DNA from: DATJBF01 sp035515475
GTDB lineage: Bacteria; Verrucomicrobiota; Verrucomicrobiia; Palsa-1439
Assembly (NCBI GenBank): GCA_035515475.1
Contig: DATJBF010000077.1
Span: forward strand, 50,729-114,728
Direction of reading: 5' to 3'
Length of the DNA stretch: 64,000 nt
Within the stretch, counting starts at the first letter, position 1; every line of letters starts with the position of its first letter. The notes beneath the pieces are model-generated. The model made no database searches and was not told the DNA's origin. It saw only the letters and a program-made list of their open reading frames with translations. Below are positions 26,995-35,690 of the stretch, one piece after another. The position numbers and the translations under genes are program-made.

Positions 26995-27013
26995 CTCCGG
27001 GCGCAAGCCGGAG
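26995..27013 (+). terminator. Hairpin after the ygfZ-cyclophilin operon
   Basis: CTCCGG-N7-CCGGAG, 8 nt after the stop, with a short T-run at 27019-27022. A modest stem and weak T-tract make this a possible terminator only. The remaining gap to 27278 holds a second small hairpin (CGGGG-TGAAT-CCCCG near 27138-27152) and the promoter listed next. Confidence 0.4.
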
Positions 27014-27170
27014 GGTCACTTTTGACGGGCTAAACTCCCACCGTCCGGCGGAATGTTGCCATCTTGTGACAGCTTAGTCGTTGTGCTGCAACAATTTAAC
27101 CGCATTCTTGGCACCGGAAGCATTTGGTGACGATTGACGGGGTGAATCCCCGAAAACGTCAAAAAAAGTC

Positions 27171-27198
27171 TTGCATAAAATAGACGCTCATGTATTAT
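27171..27198 (+). promoter_or_regulatory. Candidate sigma-70-type promoter of the PEP-CTERM gene
   Basis: TTGCAT at 27171-27176, a 16-nt spacer, then TATTAT at 27193-27198 preceded by TG, a good extended -10. The -35 is weak. The AT-rich block stands out from the GC-rich surroundings and sits about 80 nt before the start at 27279. Confidence 0.5.
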
Positions 27199-27278
27199 CG
27201 GGTGCTGGAGAAGTAGAGGGAGCTCACATTGCGAGTGTGGGCGAACGGAAAGCTAACGTACGAGGGGAGAACTAGGCG

Positions 27279-27959
27279 ATGAAGAATCTGATTAAGTTCG
27301 CGTGTGGTTTGGCTGTTGCAGTGCTTTTTGCAGCCAATGCGAGTGCAACGGTTATTGCAGACTGGACCTTTGAAACGAGCCAGCCAACAGGGGCGGGCCC
27401 AATATCCCCAGAGACCGGCAGCGGTTCGGGAACAGCATCCACCCACGGAGTGTTTACGCATCCGACGGGCGATGGGACGGCCTATTCTTGGAGTTCCAAC
27501 GGTTGGTCGGTTGGTGACTGGTGGAAATTCGAAGTCTCTACCACGGGGTATACTGGCATCACGCTCGATTGGGATCAAACGGGCAGCAATACAGGGCCAC
27601 GAGATTTCCAACTGGCGTACAGCCTGAACGACAGTGATTGGACGGACTTCGGCGGGATACTCACTGTACTGCCAAGTGCGAGCGTTGGGACGAGGACCTT
27701 CTGGACTGCGGGTCAGTATTTCTCGGACTATCACTTCTCAGTGGCGCTTGACAGCGCTGTTGACAATCAGTCGGCTGTGTATTTTCGTTTGACCGATATG
27801 TCGACCACAGCGGCCAATGGCACAAGTACTGTTGGGCTGAGTGGCACCGACCGCATCGACAGCTTCACCGTTCAGGGAATACCTGAGCCGTCCACGATCA
27901 TGCTGGTTGGCTTCGGCTTGGCGAGTTGCGTGTTGGCGATCCGCCGCCGTCGTTCCTAA
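27279..27959 (+). CDS. PEP-CTERM sorting domain protein
   Basis: A 226-residue secreted protein. Residues 1-23 form a signal peptide ending ANASA. The C-terminus is a complete PEP-CTERM signal: IPEPSTIMLVGFGLASC, one helix, then an IRRRRS tail, the substrate form for exosortase. The middle is a beta-rich domain (WTFETSQPTG..., STTGYTGITLDWDQTGSN) common in such proteins; its ligand is unknown. No exosortase gene is in the window. Clear promoter and terminator make it monocistronic. A GGGGAG ribosome site lies about 10 nt before the ATG. Confidence 0.92.
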   Translation: MKNLIKFACGLAVAVLFAANASATVIADWTFETSQPTGAGPISPETGSGSGTASTHGVFTHPTGDGTAYSWSSNGWSVGDWWKFEVSTTGYTGITLDWDQTGSNTGPRDFQLAYSLNDSDWTDFGGILTVLPSASVGTRTFWTAGQYFSDYHFSVALDSAVDNQSAVYFRLTDMSTTAANGTSTVGLSGTDRIDSFTVQGIPEPSTIMLVGFGLASCVLAIRRRRS

Positions 27960-27992
27960 CTAAACTGGAAGGTTTACGTTAGCTTTATCGTC

Positions 27993-28034
27993 GCGGGCCA
28001 TCCCGGGGCAGCCCGGGGTGGCCCGCTTACTTTT
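27993..28034 (+). terminator. Strong intrinsic terminator after the PEP-CTERM gene
   Basis: A 15-bp stem (GCGGGCCATCCCGGG with CCCGGGGTGGCCCGC, one G-T pair) and GCAG loop, followed by TTACTTTT. It begins 33 nt after the stop codon. Confidence 0.88.
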
Positions 28035-28135
28035 GGCATTGAGTTGGGACGAATTTGTTTCTGGACAGGATGACCCCTTTCGTCTAGGGTGGCGCTATCA
28101 AGCGAGCACGTCATTAAATGTTAGGAGGCAAGGTT

Positions 28136-28882
28136 GTGAAAAAGACAAGTCGCCGTCACACTGGTCGTCGGATCGAGTGGAAAGGCTTTACTCTCATTGA
28201 GCTTCTGGTCGTTATCGCCGTGATTGGGATTCTGGCGGGAATGCTCTTGCCGGCGTTGAACAAGGCGAGGGCGAAGGCCCGTGCGACATTTTGTTTGAAC
28301 AACCTCAAGCAATGGGGACTTGGTTTCTCTCTCTACGCCGGTGACTGGGAGGAGTTTTACCCTGCGGAGGGAACGGTGCAGTCCATCTCGTGCAAGGAAT
28401 GTTGGTATAACGCCGTGCCGCCCTACTTGGGAAACAAGGCGTACAAGGACATACCCGGCGTAGGGACGTCCGCCATGCAAAACTTCAATGAACTTCACAT
28501 TTGGGTTTGTCCGGAGAAATTCCTCAGGAATCCGAAGAGCACGAGCAACAAGAACTCCGTGTTCTATGGCATGAACGGTTATCTTGACGGCAACAATGAT
28601 GACGATATACCGCACCACACCTTGCAGCACGTGAAACTATCAACGATCAGCAAGCCTGATGTCACGGTCTTGATGGCCGATATCAAGGCGAACCAGGTTT
28701 ATCTTGATCCGATGGATACCACTTTCCAAACCTATCCTTGGCAGGACAACGGGCAAGGTCTCCATCAGAACGGCGCCAACTTTCTGTTCGTTGATGGCCA
28801 CGCGTCTTGGTTTAGTGTTCTGAACTACTGGGTCAACAACAACGGCACGACGAATTCACCAGAGCTGCGGTGGTACCCCTGA
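28136..28882 (+). CDS. Type II pseudopilin-like protein with H-X9-DG C-terminus
   Basis: A 248-residue protein with a prepilin leader (KGFTLIELLVVIAVIGILAG) and a C-terminal HQNGANFLFVDGHASWF, the H-X9-DG pattern of a family expanded in Verrucomicrobiota, Lentisphaerota and Planctomycetota. The GTG at 28136 is preferred to the ATG at 28118 because a perfect AGGAGG lies 7 nt before it, inside the longer frame. Processing by prepilin peptidase and surface assembly or secretion are inferred. It overlaps the next gene by 13 nt. Confidence 0.88.
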   Translation: MKKTSRRHTGRRIEWKGFTLIELLVVIAVIGILAGMLLPALNKARAKARATFCLNNLKQWGLGFSLYAGDWEEFYPAEGTVQSISCKECWYNAVPPYLGNKAYKDIPGVGTSAMQNFNELHIWVCPEKFLRNPKSTSNKNSVFYGMNGYLDGNNDDDIPHHTLQHVKLSTISKPDVTVLMADIKANQVYLDPMDTTFQTYPWQDNGQGLHQNGANFLFVDGHASWFSVLNYWVNNNGTTNSPELRWYP

Positions 28883-30501
28883 TCCTCTGTAAGGGTCCAC
28901 GTCTCCTCGCAATCTGGCTGGCGTTCTTGGCGACGCGGCTGTACGCGCGCGACGTGTCCATAACGATCTTGCATACCTGTGATCTTCACGGGAATGTCTT
29001 GCCGACAGAAAGCTACGAAGGGAAAACCAATCTCGGCGGAATTGCCCGGTGCGCCACAGCCATCCGTCGAGTGCGTGCACAGACCAAGAACGTCCTGCTG
29101 CTGGACGCCGGCGACACTCTCCAGGGTACGGCCGTCAGCCTGCTGAGTGACGGCCAAGTGATGGTCAAGTGTCTGAACTATCTTCATTACGACGCGTGGA
29201 TCTGGGGCAACCACGAGTTTGACTGGGGGTTGGACAAGCTCGGGGCTTGCGCCGACCGTGCCGAGATGCCGATTTTGAATGCGAACGTGCAAACTGCCGG
29301 ACGCGGCGGCAATCCGATCTCTCAGCGTATTGCATCCCGGCTGAAGCCGTACGTCCTGCGCGAAGTAGACGGCGTCAAGGTGGCCATTATCGGGCTCAAC
29401 ACGCCCGGCATTCCAAACTGGAGCCGACCGCGGCTGATCGACGGGTTGAAGTTCGTCGATTCCGTGGAGACCTTGCGTAAAGTGCTCCCGGAAGCGCGGG
29501 CCGCGGGCGCGCAAGCATTGGTGCTTGTTTGCCATCAGGGCTATCGCGAGACGGGCGACGATTACGCGAACCAAATCAACGCAATCGCGCGAAACTTTCC
29601 CGAGTTGGATGTCATCATCGGCGGCCACACGCACCGCAACTTTCCCGAGTTCAAAGTCCACAACGTGCTGTATTGTCAGGCGGACTACTATGGGATCTAT
29701 CTCGGACGAATCGATTTGGTCGTCGACACGGACACCGGGCGCGTGGTCAAGCGGCAGGCGAATACGCTGCTCATGGATGATCGGATCCCGCTCGACGAGG
29801 GAATCCGTCACCTCGCCGCCAATGAAACCGACCGCGCCGAGAAGGTTCTGAACACGGTGATCGGCGAAGCGGCGGGCGAGTTTGGGGCGCGGGCCGCGCC
29901 GCGCAAGGAAACGCCGATCCACGACTTGATTCTTCGGGCGATCGCTGAAGGATTGCGCGCGCGCGGCGTGGAGGTAGACGCGGTTGTGCACGGAGTCTTC
30001 GAACATCAGGCCACGCTAAAGAAGGGCGCGATCACCGTCGGCGATATCTGGAGGGTCGTTCCCTACGAAAACACAATCGGCGTCGCGCAGTTGACGCCCG
30101 CCGAACTGCGAGAGGTGTTGGACGAAAACGCAGGGGCGTACACGAGCCATGCTTTTCGCGGGATTTGGGGTCTGAAATGGGTGTTCGATCCCGACGGAAG
30201 AAAGGGTGAGCGAACCTTGGCCTTGCTGCGTCCCGATGGCTTGCTATTGGCTGACGGACAAAGACTCGCCGTGGCATTCAACAGTTACGACTTGGCGGGC
30301 GGCGGCACGCGTTGGAAACGGTTGCGCGAGTTGGTTGATCGTCCTGAAGCGAGGCTTCTGGAATACGATTTTCGAACGCGGGAAGCAGTCGTCGACTACA
30401 TTCGCAAGCGCGGTGTGATCTCGCCAACTGTTGACAACTGGTGGACGGCACGACGTGACTCTCAGACGAACACCGCCTCCCACGCGAGCCGGTTTTACTG
30501 A
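28870..30501 (+). CDS. Secreted 5'-nucleotidase/UshA-like metallophosphoesterase
   Basis: A 543-residue protein hydrolysing nucleotide or other phosphate esters outside the cytoplasm. It starts at GTG 28870 with a hydrophobic leader (LLAIWLAFLATRLYA). The metal-binding motifs are in order: HTCDLHGN, LDAGDTLQG, GNHEFDWG and GGHTHRNF. The C-terminal 5'-nucleotidase domain (VPYENTIGVAQLTPAELREV, FNSYDLAGGGTRW) provides substrate binding. The start lies within the pseudopilin gene, so the two are coupled. Its stop overlaps that of the opposite-strand OB-fold gene. Confidence 0.92.
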   Translation: MVPLILCKGPRLLAIWLAFLATRLYARDVSITILHTCDLHGNVLPTESYEGKTNLGGIARCATAIRRVRAQTKNVLLLDAGDTLQGTAVSLLSDGQVMVKCLNYLHYDAWIWGNHEFDWGLDKLGACADRAEMPILNANVQTAGRGGNPISQRIASRLKPYVLREVDGVKVAIIGLNTPGIPNWSRPRLIDGLKFVDSVETLRKVLPEARAAGAQALVLVCHQGYRETGDDYANQINAIARNFPELDVIIGGHTHRNFPEFKVHNVLYCQADYYGIYLGRIDLVVDTDTGRVVKRQANTLLMDDRIPLDEGIRHLAANETDRAEKVLNTVIGEAAGEFGARAAPRKETPIHDLILRAIAEGLRARGVEVDAVVHGVFEHQATLKKGAITVGDIWRVVPYENTIGVAQLTPAELREVLDENAGAYTSHAFRGIWGLKWVFDPDGRKGERTLALLRPDGLLLADGQRLAVAFNSYDLAGGGTRWKRLRELVDRPEARLLEYDFRTREAVVDYIRKRGVISPTVDNWWTARRDSQTNTASHASRFY

Positions 30502-31427
30502 GGTCCCAGTTTTACATCGGTGGCCGCTTCGGGGACAATCTCGGCAATGCCGCGGTAGAGCTTGACCGATCCAGTCACTGTGATGACACGGCCGGGCCGA
30601 AGATCGGTGGCAGCGAGCCCCCCCAGCACGTTTTCCCAAAGCACCACTTGGATCTCTCCCGTTCGATCTTGGACGTGGAGCCGTTGGCCGCTACCGATGT
30701 TGTCAGAGGCAGAGATGGTGCCCGAGATGGTGACAATCCGATCGACCCAATCCTTCTTGATTTCACCGATAGCCGCCTTCGTGCGCGCCGCGGGCATGGC
30801 GGACGTTGCGGCCGGAACTACGGGAGCCGGCTCCGCCGCCGTCTTGGCGGTTTCGCCGCTTGAGGCGGCCGCCGTACTGACAAGCTCCAGATTGGCTGCA
30901 CTCCGCAGACGTAACTGGAGGTGACCCCGGTATTCGCTGACCGTGACCTTCGCGCGTATCAGGTTGCCCTCACTTATCTTCGGCGTCAACGGCGGCGCAA
31001 TGTCGCTCCAAAACACCAACGGGATTGTTGCGCCGTCTTGGGTGAGGGTGACGATATACGGCGCACGCTCGCCCCTCGGCGCACGGACATTCGCGATCGC
31101 CGCGCGGACCGTGACCTCTCGATTGGTCATCGTCTTGTTGATGCTGGCTAGGGGAGTAACGGCCTGCTGAGGTGTCGTGCCGCCGCCTTCAGGCGCGGTG
31201 CCAGCGGGTCCGGCCGCCGAAAGTCCCTGTAGATGATGGACGTCGTTCACCGCCGACAGGATCTCCCAACCAGCAGCTGCGAAGCCTGTCGGCGTCAACG
31301 AGGCAGCGAGCGGGTCCGCCAAATTTGTGCAACCAATGGCAACAAAAAGGAACAAGCGGGCCAGCAGCAGTGGTTCCCGTGTTGGGGCGGTTTGAATCGC
31401 CAATATACGCGTCAGAAGCGTCGGCAT
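30495..31427 (-). CDS. Putative lipoprotein with two OB-fold nucleic-acid-binding-type domains
   Basis: About 310 residues. After an N-terminal hydrophobic stretch ending FLFVAIGCTN (a near lipobox), a linker leads to one OB-fold (TVRAAIANVRAPRGERAPYI ... IPLVFWSDIAPPL), a proline/alanine linker, and a second (DWVDRIVTISGTISASDNIG ... VVLWENVLGGL, TVTGSVKLYRGIAEI). Such tandem domains resemble the tRNA-anti/YhcR-type fold. Ligand unknown. The start is uncertain: ATG 31427, 31463 and 31484 are all in frame; longer versions would run into the divergent pilC promoter. It lies back to back with pilC. Confidence 0.68.
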   Translation of the reverse strand: MPTLLTRILAIQTAPTREPLLLARLFLFVAIGCTNLADPLAASLTPTGFAAAGWEILSAVNDVHHLQGLSAAGPAGTAPEGGGTTPQQAVTPLASINKTMTNREVTVRAAIANVRAPRGERAPYIVTLTQDGATIPLVFWSDIAPPLTPKISEGNLIRAKVTVSEYRGHLQLRLRSAANLELVSTAAASSGETAKTAAEPAPVVPAATSAMPAARTKAAIGEIKKDWVDRIVTISGTISASDNIGSGQRLHVQDRTGEIQVVLWENVLGGLAATDLRPGRVITVTGSVKLYRGIAEIVPEAATDVKLGPQ

Positions 31428-31550
31428 CTGGATCTTTTCCCCCGATCTCAATATCCGCGGCATTCCATGCGTCACGATTGTCATTCTCTTCACGAAATGA
31501 CCTCGCGGCAAGATTAAACCTTGACGGACGCTTGGCGCTCCGATCGTTGG

Positions 31551-31566
31551 TGGCATGTTAGCTGCT
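31551..31566 (+). promoter_or_regulatory. Sigma-54 promoter candidate before pilC
   Basis: TGGCATGTTAGCTGCT has the invariant GG and GC exactly 10 nt apart and matches TGGCA and TGCT. The expected transcription start is near 31578, about 40 nt before the pilC start. It is the same type as the sites at 34583 and 40462. Confidence 0.7.
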
Positions 31567-31616
31567 CGTTTTTGTTGGAACTGTTGTGGATGGCAACAAC
31601 TGATTAACAAGGGGTT

Positions 31617-32825
31617 ATGGCGAGTTTCACATACCAAGCGCGCACTGTCGCCGGTAAGCCGGTTGGGGGCGATATTGAAGCTTTGGATCAGCAGACGGCG
31701 GCTACTCAATTGATGGACCGCGGTCTCATGGTGATTTCTCTGCACCGCGCGACGGGACGAAAGCTCGGCAGGAAACGCCATCAGGGCAGGGTCAAGCCAC
31801 AAGATTTGGTGGTGTTCACGCGTCAGTTAGCCACGATGATGGATGCTGGCTTGCCGTTGGTGCAATCTCTGACGGCGCTGGAAGAGCAGACGGACAGCAA
31901 GACTTTCAAGCCGGTGTTGCGGAATATCACCGAGAAAGTCGAACAAGGCCAGGCATTCTCGGAGGCATTGGCGGAACATCCAAGAGTTTTCAGCCGGCTC
32001 TATGTGAGCATGGTGGAGGCCGGCGAAACGGGCGGGTTGATCGCGGAGATTTTGAATCGCTTGGCGAGCTATTTGGAGGCGACGGCGCGATTGAAGAAAA
32101 AGGTCAAATCGGCGATGGCTTACCCGGTCATCGTCTGCTGCATTGCCACATCGATCGCCCTGTTTCTGATCATCAAGGTTATCCCGATTTTTGCCGGCAT
32201 CTACAAGGATTTTGGCGCGCAGTTGCCTGCCCCCACGCAAGTCCTGATCAACATCAGCAACGTCATCCGCTCGTACTTCCTGCTCACTGTGTTCGGAGTG
32301 GCTGCGGGGGTCTTCGGTTTCTTTCGGCTGAAGCGCACGAAGAGAGGCGCGGCGGTTTGGGATCGCACCAAGTTGCGCATCCCTATTTTCGGCAAGCTCA
32401 TTCACAAAATTGCCATCTCCCGATTTGCTCGTACGTTTGCCGCGCTGCTCAGGAGCGGCGTACCGATTTTGGAGACCCTACACATTGTAGGGCAATCATC
32501 GGGGAACAGCGTCGTGGAAAGGGCGGTCGAACAAACCGCCGCGAGCATTGAGCGCGGCGACAATCTCGCGCTGGCATTGCGGCAACATTCGGTTTTCCCG
32601 CCGATGCTGGTGCGGATGGTCTCGGCCGGCGAGCAAACGGGGAAGGTAGACGTGATGCTGGAGAAGATTTCCGATTTCTACGACGAAGAGATCGAAGCCA
32701 CTCTCTCGGGGCTGACGTCGTTGATCGAACCATTGCTGATTGTGTTCTTGGGCGTGGTGGTCGGCAGTATTGTCGTCTGCATGTTTCTGCCGATCTTCAA
32801 ACTCAATCAGATCGTGCAATTCTGA
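31617..32825 (+). CDS. pilC: Type IV pilus/type II secretion inner-membrane platform protein PilC/GspF
   Basis: A 402-residue polytopic platform protein that anchors the assembly ATPase and pseudopilins. Two homologous T2SSF domains are visible: VVFTRQLATMMDAGLPLVQS near residue 65 and ISRFARTFAALLRSGVPILE near 270, each followed by SVVERAVEQTA/NITEKVEQGQAF-type helices and VSMVEAGETGG / VRMVSAGEQTGK. Helices lie near 165-190, 220-240 and the C-terminus. It starts a locus of related genes, but the ATPase that normally precedes it is absent here. Confidence 0.95.
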   Translation: MASFTYQARTVAGKPVGGDIEALDQQTAATQLMDRGLMVISLHRATGRKLGRKRHQGRVKPQDLVVFTRQLATMMDAGLPLVQSLTALEEQTDSKTFKPVLRNITEKVEQGQAFSEALAEHPRVFSRLYVSMVEAGETGGLIAEILNRLASYLEATARLKKKVKSAMAYPVIVCCIATSIALFLIIKVIPIFAGIYKDFGAQLPAPTQVLINISNVIRSYFLLTVFGVAAGVFGFFRLKRTKRGAAVWDRTKLRIPIFGKLIHKIAISRFARTFAALLRSGVPILETLHIVGQSSGNSVVERAVEQTAASIERGDNLALALRQHSVFPPMLVRMVSAGEQTGKVDVMLEKISDFYDEEIEATLSGLTSLIEPLLIVFLGVVVGSIVVCMFLPIFKLNQIVQF

Positions 32826-32908
32826 GTGGCAGCGTTGTGCAACGGCAGGTACGGGCAATCGTGACATCAAAGAGATTGCTGCGAAGGTGAGCCGACAGGA
32901 GGAATTAC

Positions 32909-34405
32909 ATGGCCAAGATTGTGATTGTGGACGACGACCCGACGATGGTCTCGGTGCTCTCGGAGGTGTTGCGAGCGCACTCACATGAGATCATTCCGGC
33001 AAGCAATTCAGATCGCGCCCTCGAGCTCGTCAAGGAACAGGCGCCCGACCTTGTGTTGACGGACATTGAGATGCCGGAAGGCAAGCCGCAAGGACTGAAG
33101 CTGCTACAGCAGATCAAAGAGTTCAACCGCTCAATTCCCGTGATCATGATTACGGGCCAAGGGACGAAAGAACGCGCGGTGCAGGCACTGCGCGGCGGGG
33201 CGCACGACTTCATTGAAAAACCATTTCAGATCGACGAACTGGTCAAGCGCATCGACAACGCTTTGGTACACGAAAAAGCTGTTCATGCCATCAAGGAAAA
33301 CGTTGAGCTCAAGCGTCAGCTCCAAGATAAATTCCGCTTTGGCTCAATGATTGGCACGAGTCCACCGATGGAGGTGGTGTACCGCCTCATCGAGCGGGTC
33401 GCGAACACGGATTCCACCGTCTTGATCCTCGGTGAAAGCGGCACAGGAAAGGAACTCGTTGCACGCGCTCTCCACTATAACAGCCGTCGCGCAGCCATGC
33501 CGTTCTTGGCCGTTAACTGTAGCGCCTTGCCCGAGCATCTCCTCGAGTCCGAACTATTCGGTCACCGCAAAGGGGCGTTTACAGGCGCCGCCTTTGACAA
33601 GATGGGGCTTTTCCAGCATGCCGATGGCGGCACGATCTTGCTGGATGAAATCGGCTCGATGGCGCCGAGCTTGCAGAGCAAGTTGCTGCGGTTCCTGCAG
33701 GATAAGGAGCTGCGTCGCGTCGGCGACACGGAGACAATCAAGGTGGACGTCCGTGTGTTGGCGGCGACCAACGAGCCGCTACAACAGAAGATGCTCACCA
33801 AAGCGTTCCGCGAGGACCTCTACTACCGCATCAGCGTCATCCCGATTCAACTCCCACCTCTGCGGGAACGCGTCGAGGACATCCCCACGTTGGTCAACCA
33901 CTTCATCCACGAGAATGCACAAAGTCAAGGCGTGCCCCCCCCGCATGTGTCCAATGAAGTCATGAACGTGCTGAAGGTATATGACTGGCCGGGCAACGTT
34001 CGTGAATTACAGAACGCTATCGAGCGCGCTTGTGCCTTGTGCGATGACGGGGTGATCGTATTACGGGACCTGCCCGAGCGCGTGCTAGAAATGGTCGCGG
34101 GAAGCGGTCGTCCCACAAACTCGCGGCTGTCACCCATACCGCCAGCATTGCCTCCAGGGGTGGACGCTGCATTGGTAGAAAAGGCGGCGGGAGCCGCACA
34201 GTGGAGCAAGAGCATGCCACCGATGCAACTCAAGGAATTCTTGCACAAGCAAGAGGTCACCTACATCGAACAAGCGATCGAGGCGGCTGGTGGCAACAAA
34301 GAAAAGGCGGCGCAGGCGCTCGGCATTAGCATGGCGACGCTCTATCGCAAGCTCGCTTCGCCGTCGTCGGTCGAGGAATCGGAAACAGTATCGGTGCTAG
34401 AGTAG
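32909..34405 (+). CDS. Sigma-54-dependent response regulator, NtrC/PilR type
   Basis: A 498-residue activator. Receiver domain at 1-120 (VIVDDDPTM, phospho-acceptor Asp in LVLTDIEMPEG, Lys in IEKPF). AAA+ domain at about 150-380 with Walker A GESGTGKE, intact GAFTGA loop (KGAFTGAAFDKMG), Walker B TILLDEIGSM, and WPGNVRELQNAIERA. The C-terminal Fis-type helix-turn-helix is GGNKEKAAQALGISMATLYR. Its place between pilC and the pseudopilins, with sigma-54 sites on both sides, suggests it drives these genes. The GAGG-type ribosome site (aggaggaat) is strong. Confidence 0.95.
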   Translation: MAKIVIVDDDPTMVSVLSEVLRAHSHEIIPASNSDRALELVKEQAPDLVLTDIEMPEGKPQGLKLLQQIKEFNRSIPVIMITGQGTKERAVQALRGGAHDFIEKPFQIDELVKRIDNALVHEKAVHAIKENVELKRQLQDKFRFGSMIGTSPPMEVVYRLIERVANTDSTVLILGESGTGKELVARALHYNSRRAAMPFLAVNCSALPEHLLESELFGHRKGAFTGAAFDKMGLFQHADGGTILLDEIGSMAPSLQSKLLRFLQDKELRRVGDTETIKVDVRVLAATNEPLQQKMLTKAFREDLYYRISVIPIQLPPLRERVEDIPTLVNHFIHENAQSQGVPPPHVSNEVMNVLKVYDWPGNVRELQNAIERACALCDDGVIVLRDLPERVLEMVAGSGRPTNSRLSPIPPALPPGVDAALVEKAAGAAQWSKSMPPMQLKEFLHKQEVTYIEQAIEAAGGNKEKAAQALGISMATLYRKLASPSSVEESETVSVLE

Positions 34406-34582
34406 CGCCCAGTAAGGCGGGCAACGCGGCCTCTTTGCTGGGCCAATTATGTGCGGGTGCCACCGGTTTTGTGCGCGCCGTGCCATTTGCGGTGCTGCAA
34501 ACATTCTCAACTCCTTCGTGGAATGGTGCAGATTCGCCAAAATCTGGCATCCGAAGCCTTCCCGTTATCGCATGCAAACCAC

Positions 34583-34598
34583 TGGCATTGAGACTGCT
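34583..34598 (+). promoter_or_regulatory. Sigma-54 promoter before the major pseudopilins
   Basis: TGGCATTGAGACTGCT keeps GG-N10-GC and matches TGGCA-N7-CTGCT, like the site before pilC. It predicts a start near 34609, 43 nt before the pseudopilin ATG. Major pilin genes under PilR/sigma-54 control are established in Pseudomonas and Myxococcus. Confidence 0.75.
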
Positions 34599-34651
34599 TT
34601 CTAATTAATGCCGTGGACAAACGAAACTTACCAGAAAGGCAGGTGAATCAG

Positions 34652-35032
34652 ATGATCAGCAAGATCCGAAGCAATCGAGCGGCGTTTACCCTCGTTGAAA
34701 TCATGATTGTGGTTGCCATCATTGGGTTGCTCGCCGCACTCGCGATCCCGGGCTTCGTCAAAGCTCGCAAACAGTCTCAAGGCCGCCGCATCCTCAATGA
34801 CGCGCGTCAGATGGACGCTGCCATTGACCAGTGGGCGCTTGAGAACGGCAAGAAGGATGGTGATTCAGTCACTACGAGCCAGGCCGCCTCATACCTGAAG
34901 ACTGCGTGGCCTACGAACGACCTGCTCGGGAACCAGTACGTCATCAGCAACGTCGGCGCCAACCAGGTGCAAATCAGCCCGACGACCAAGACAGCCTTGT
35001 CGGGCGTTGGCATCGATTGGGGTGCTTACTGA
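34652..35032 (+). CDS. Major type IV pilin/type II pseudopilin, copy 1
   Basis: A 126-residue prepilin: short basic leader, then AFTLVEIMIVVAIIGLLAAL with Glu at +5 of the mature protein, the methylation and assembly helix. The globular part is small and ends ISPTTKTALSGVGIDWGAY, a C-terminus shared with the next gene. The ATG at 34652 follows an AGGTGA site by 5 nt; a GTG at 34613 would overlap the predicted 5' leader. It is followed by a strong hairpin before copy 2, so it is likely the more abundant product. Confidence 0.92.
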   Translation: MISKIRSNRAAFTLVEIMIVVAIIGLLAALAIPGFVKARKQSQGRRILNDARQMDAAIDQWALENGKKDGDSVTTSQAASYLKTAWPTNDLLGNQYVISNVGANQVQISPTTKTALSGVGIDWGAY

Positions 35033-35077
35033 GCAGTGACTCAGTGGCCGGCGCGCAAGCGCTTGCCGGTTGAACTC

Positions 35078-35109
35078 GCAGAGGCAGGAGTCACCCCTCC
35101 TGCCTCTGC
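35078..35109 (+). terminator. 13-bp perfect hairpin between the two pseudopilin genes
   Basis: GCAGAGGCAGGAG, loop TCACCC, CTCCTGCCTCTGC, with no T-run after it. It is better read as a partial attenuator or a stabilising 3' hairpin than as a full terminator, since the second gene has no obvious promoter of its own. Confidence 0.6.
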
Positions 35110-35162
35110 CGTAAGAGAGGAGAGCAAATTCGTCAGTGGCGTCGTGAGAGGAGGTGAGTTCC

Positions 35163-35546
35163 GTGCGAAACAGTTCGCCGTCCGAGCGGCAGGCGTTCAC
35201 CCTAGTCGAAATCATGATTATTGTTGCATTGATCGGTTTGCTTGCCGCGCTCGCGGTCCCCACCTTTATCAAGGCGCGGAAACAATCACAGGGCAAGCGG
35301 ATCGTCAATGATGCACGCATTATTGACGCGGCCATAAACGCTTGGGCGATGGAAACGGGGAGGGCCGATGGTGACTCCGTAGACCTGGCCGCGGCTGCTC
35401 AGTATACGAAATCAGGTGTTATCAGTGCAAGTGACGTCTTGGGAAACTCGTGGGTGATAGGGAACGTCGGCACGGAGCAGCTTCAGATATCTCCAACGAC
35501 CAAAGATGCCCTGTCTAGTGTGGGAATTGACTGGGGTCCTTACTGA
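35163..35546 (+). CDS. Major type IV pilin/type II pseudopilin, copy 2
   Basis: A 127-residue tandem paralogue of copy 1: AFTLVEIMIIVALIGLLAAL, KARKQSQGKRIVNDARIIDA and ISPTTKDALSSVGIDWGPY match nearly residue for residue, while the middle (residues 60-95) differs. The GTG at 35163 is chosen because AGGAGG ends 8 nt before it; the longer frame from 35154 would begin within that site. Two similar pilins could be mixed in one fibre or used in different conditions. Confidence 0.9.
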   Translation: MRNSSPSERQAFTLVEIMIIVALIGLLAALAVPTFIKARKQSQGKRIVNDARIIDAAINAWAMETGRADGDSVDLAAAAQYTKSGVISASDVLGNSWVIGNVGTEQLQISPTTKDALSSVGIDWGPY

Positions 35547-35690
35547 GGTAGGGGCCATGGCATCCACAATTGGTCGTGCCCGGTGATGCGGATCAAAAAT
35601 GGGCAGCTTTTCGTATAAAACCGCCTCCGCCAAGTATGGGTCCATGGCATATGAGGTGCTCGTTAGGCCATTCGGATTGGCTTGATAATC

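Noticed and set aside
32827..32842. TGGCAGCGTTGTGCAA before the activator gene as a sigma-54 site
   Set aside because: GG and GC are 9 nt apart, not 10, which sigma-54 does not tolerate well.
35662..35668. GTTAGGC before pilM, identical to an integron core
   Set aside because: Single occurrence, no paired R'' box and no attC-like hairpin nearby; chance match.
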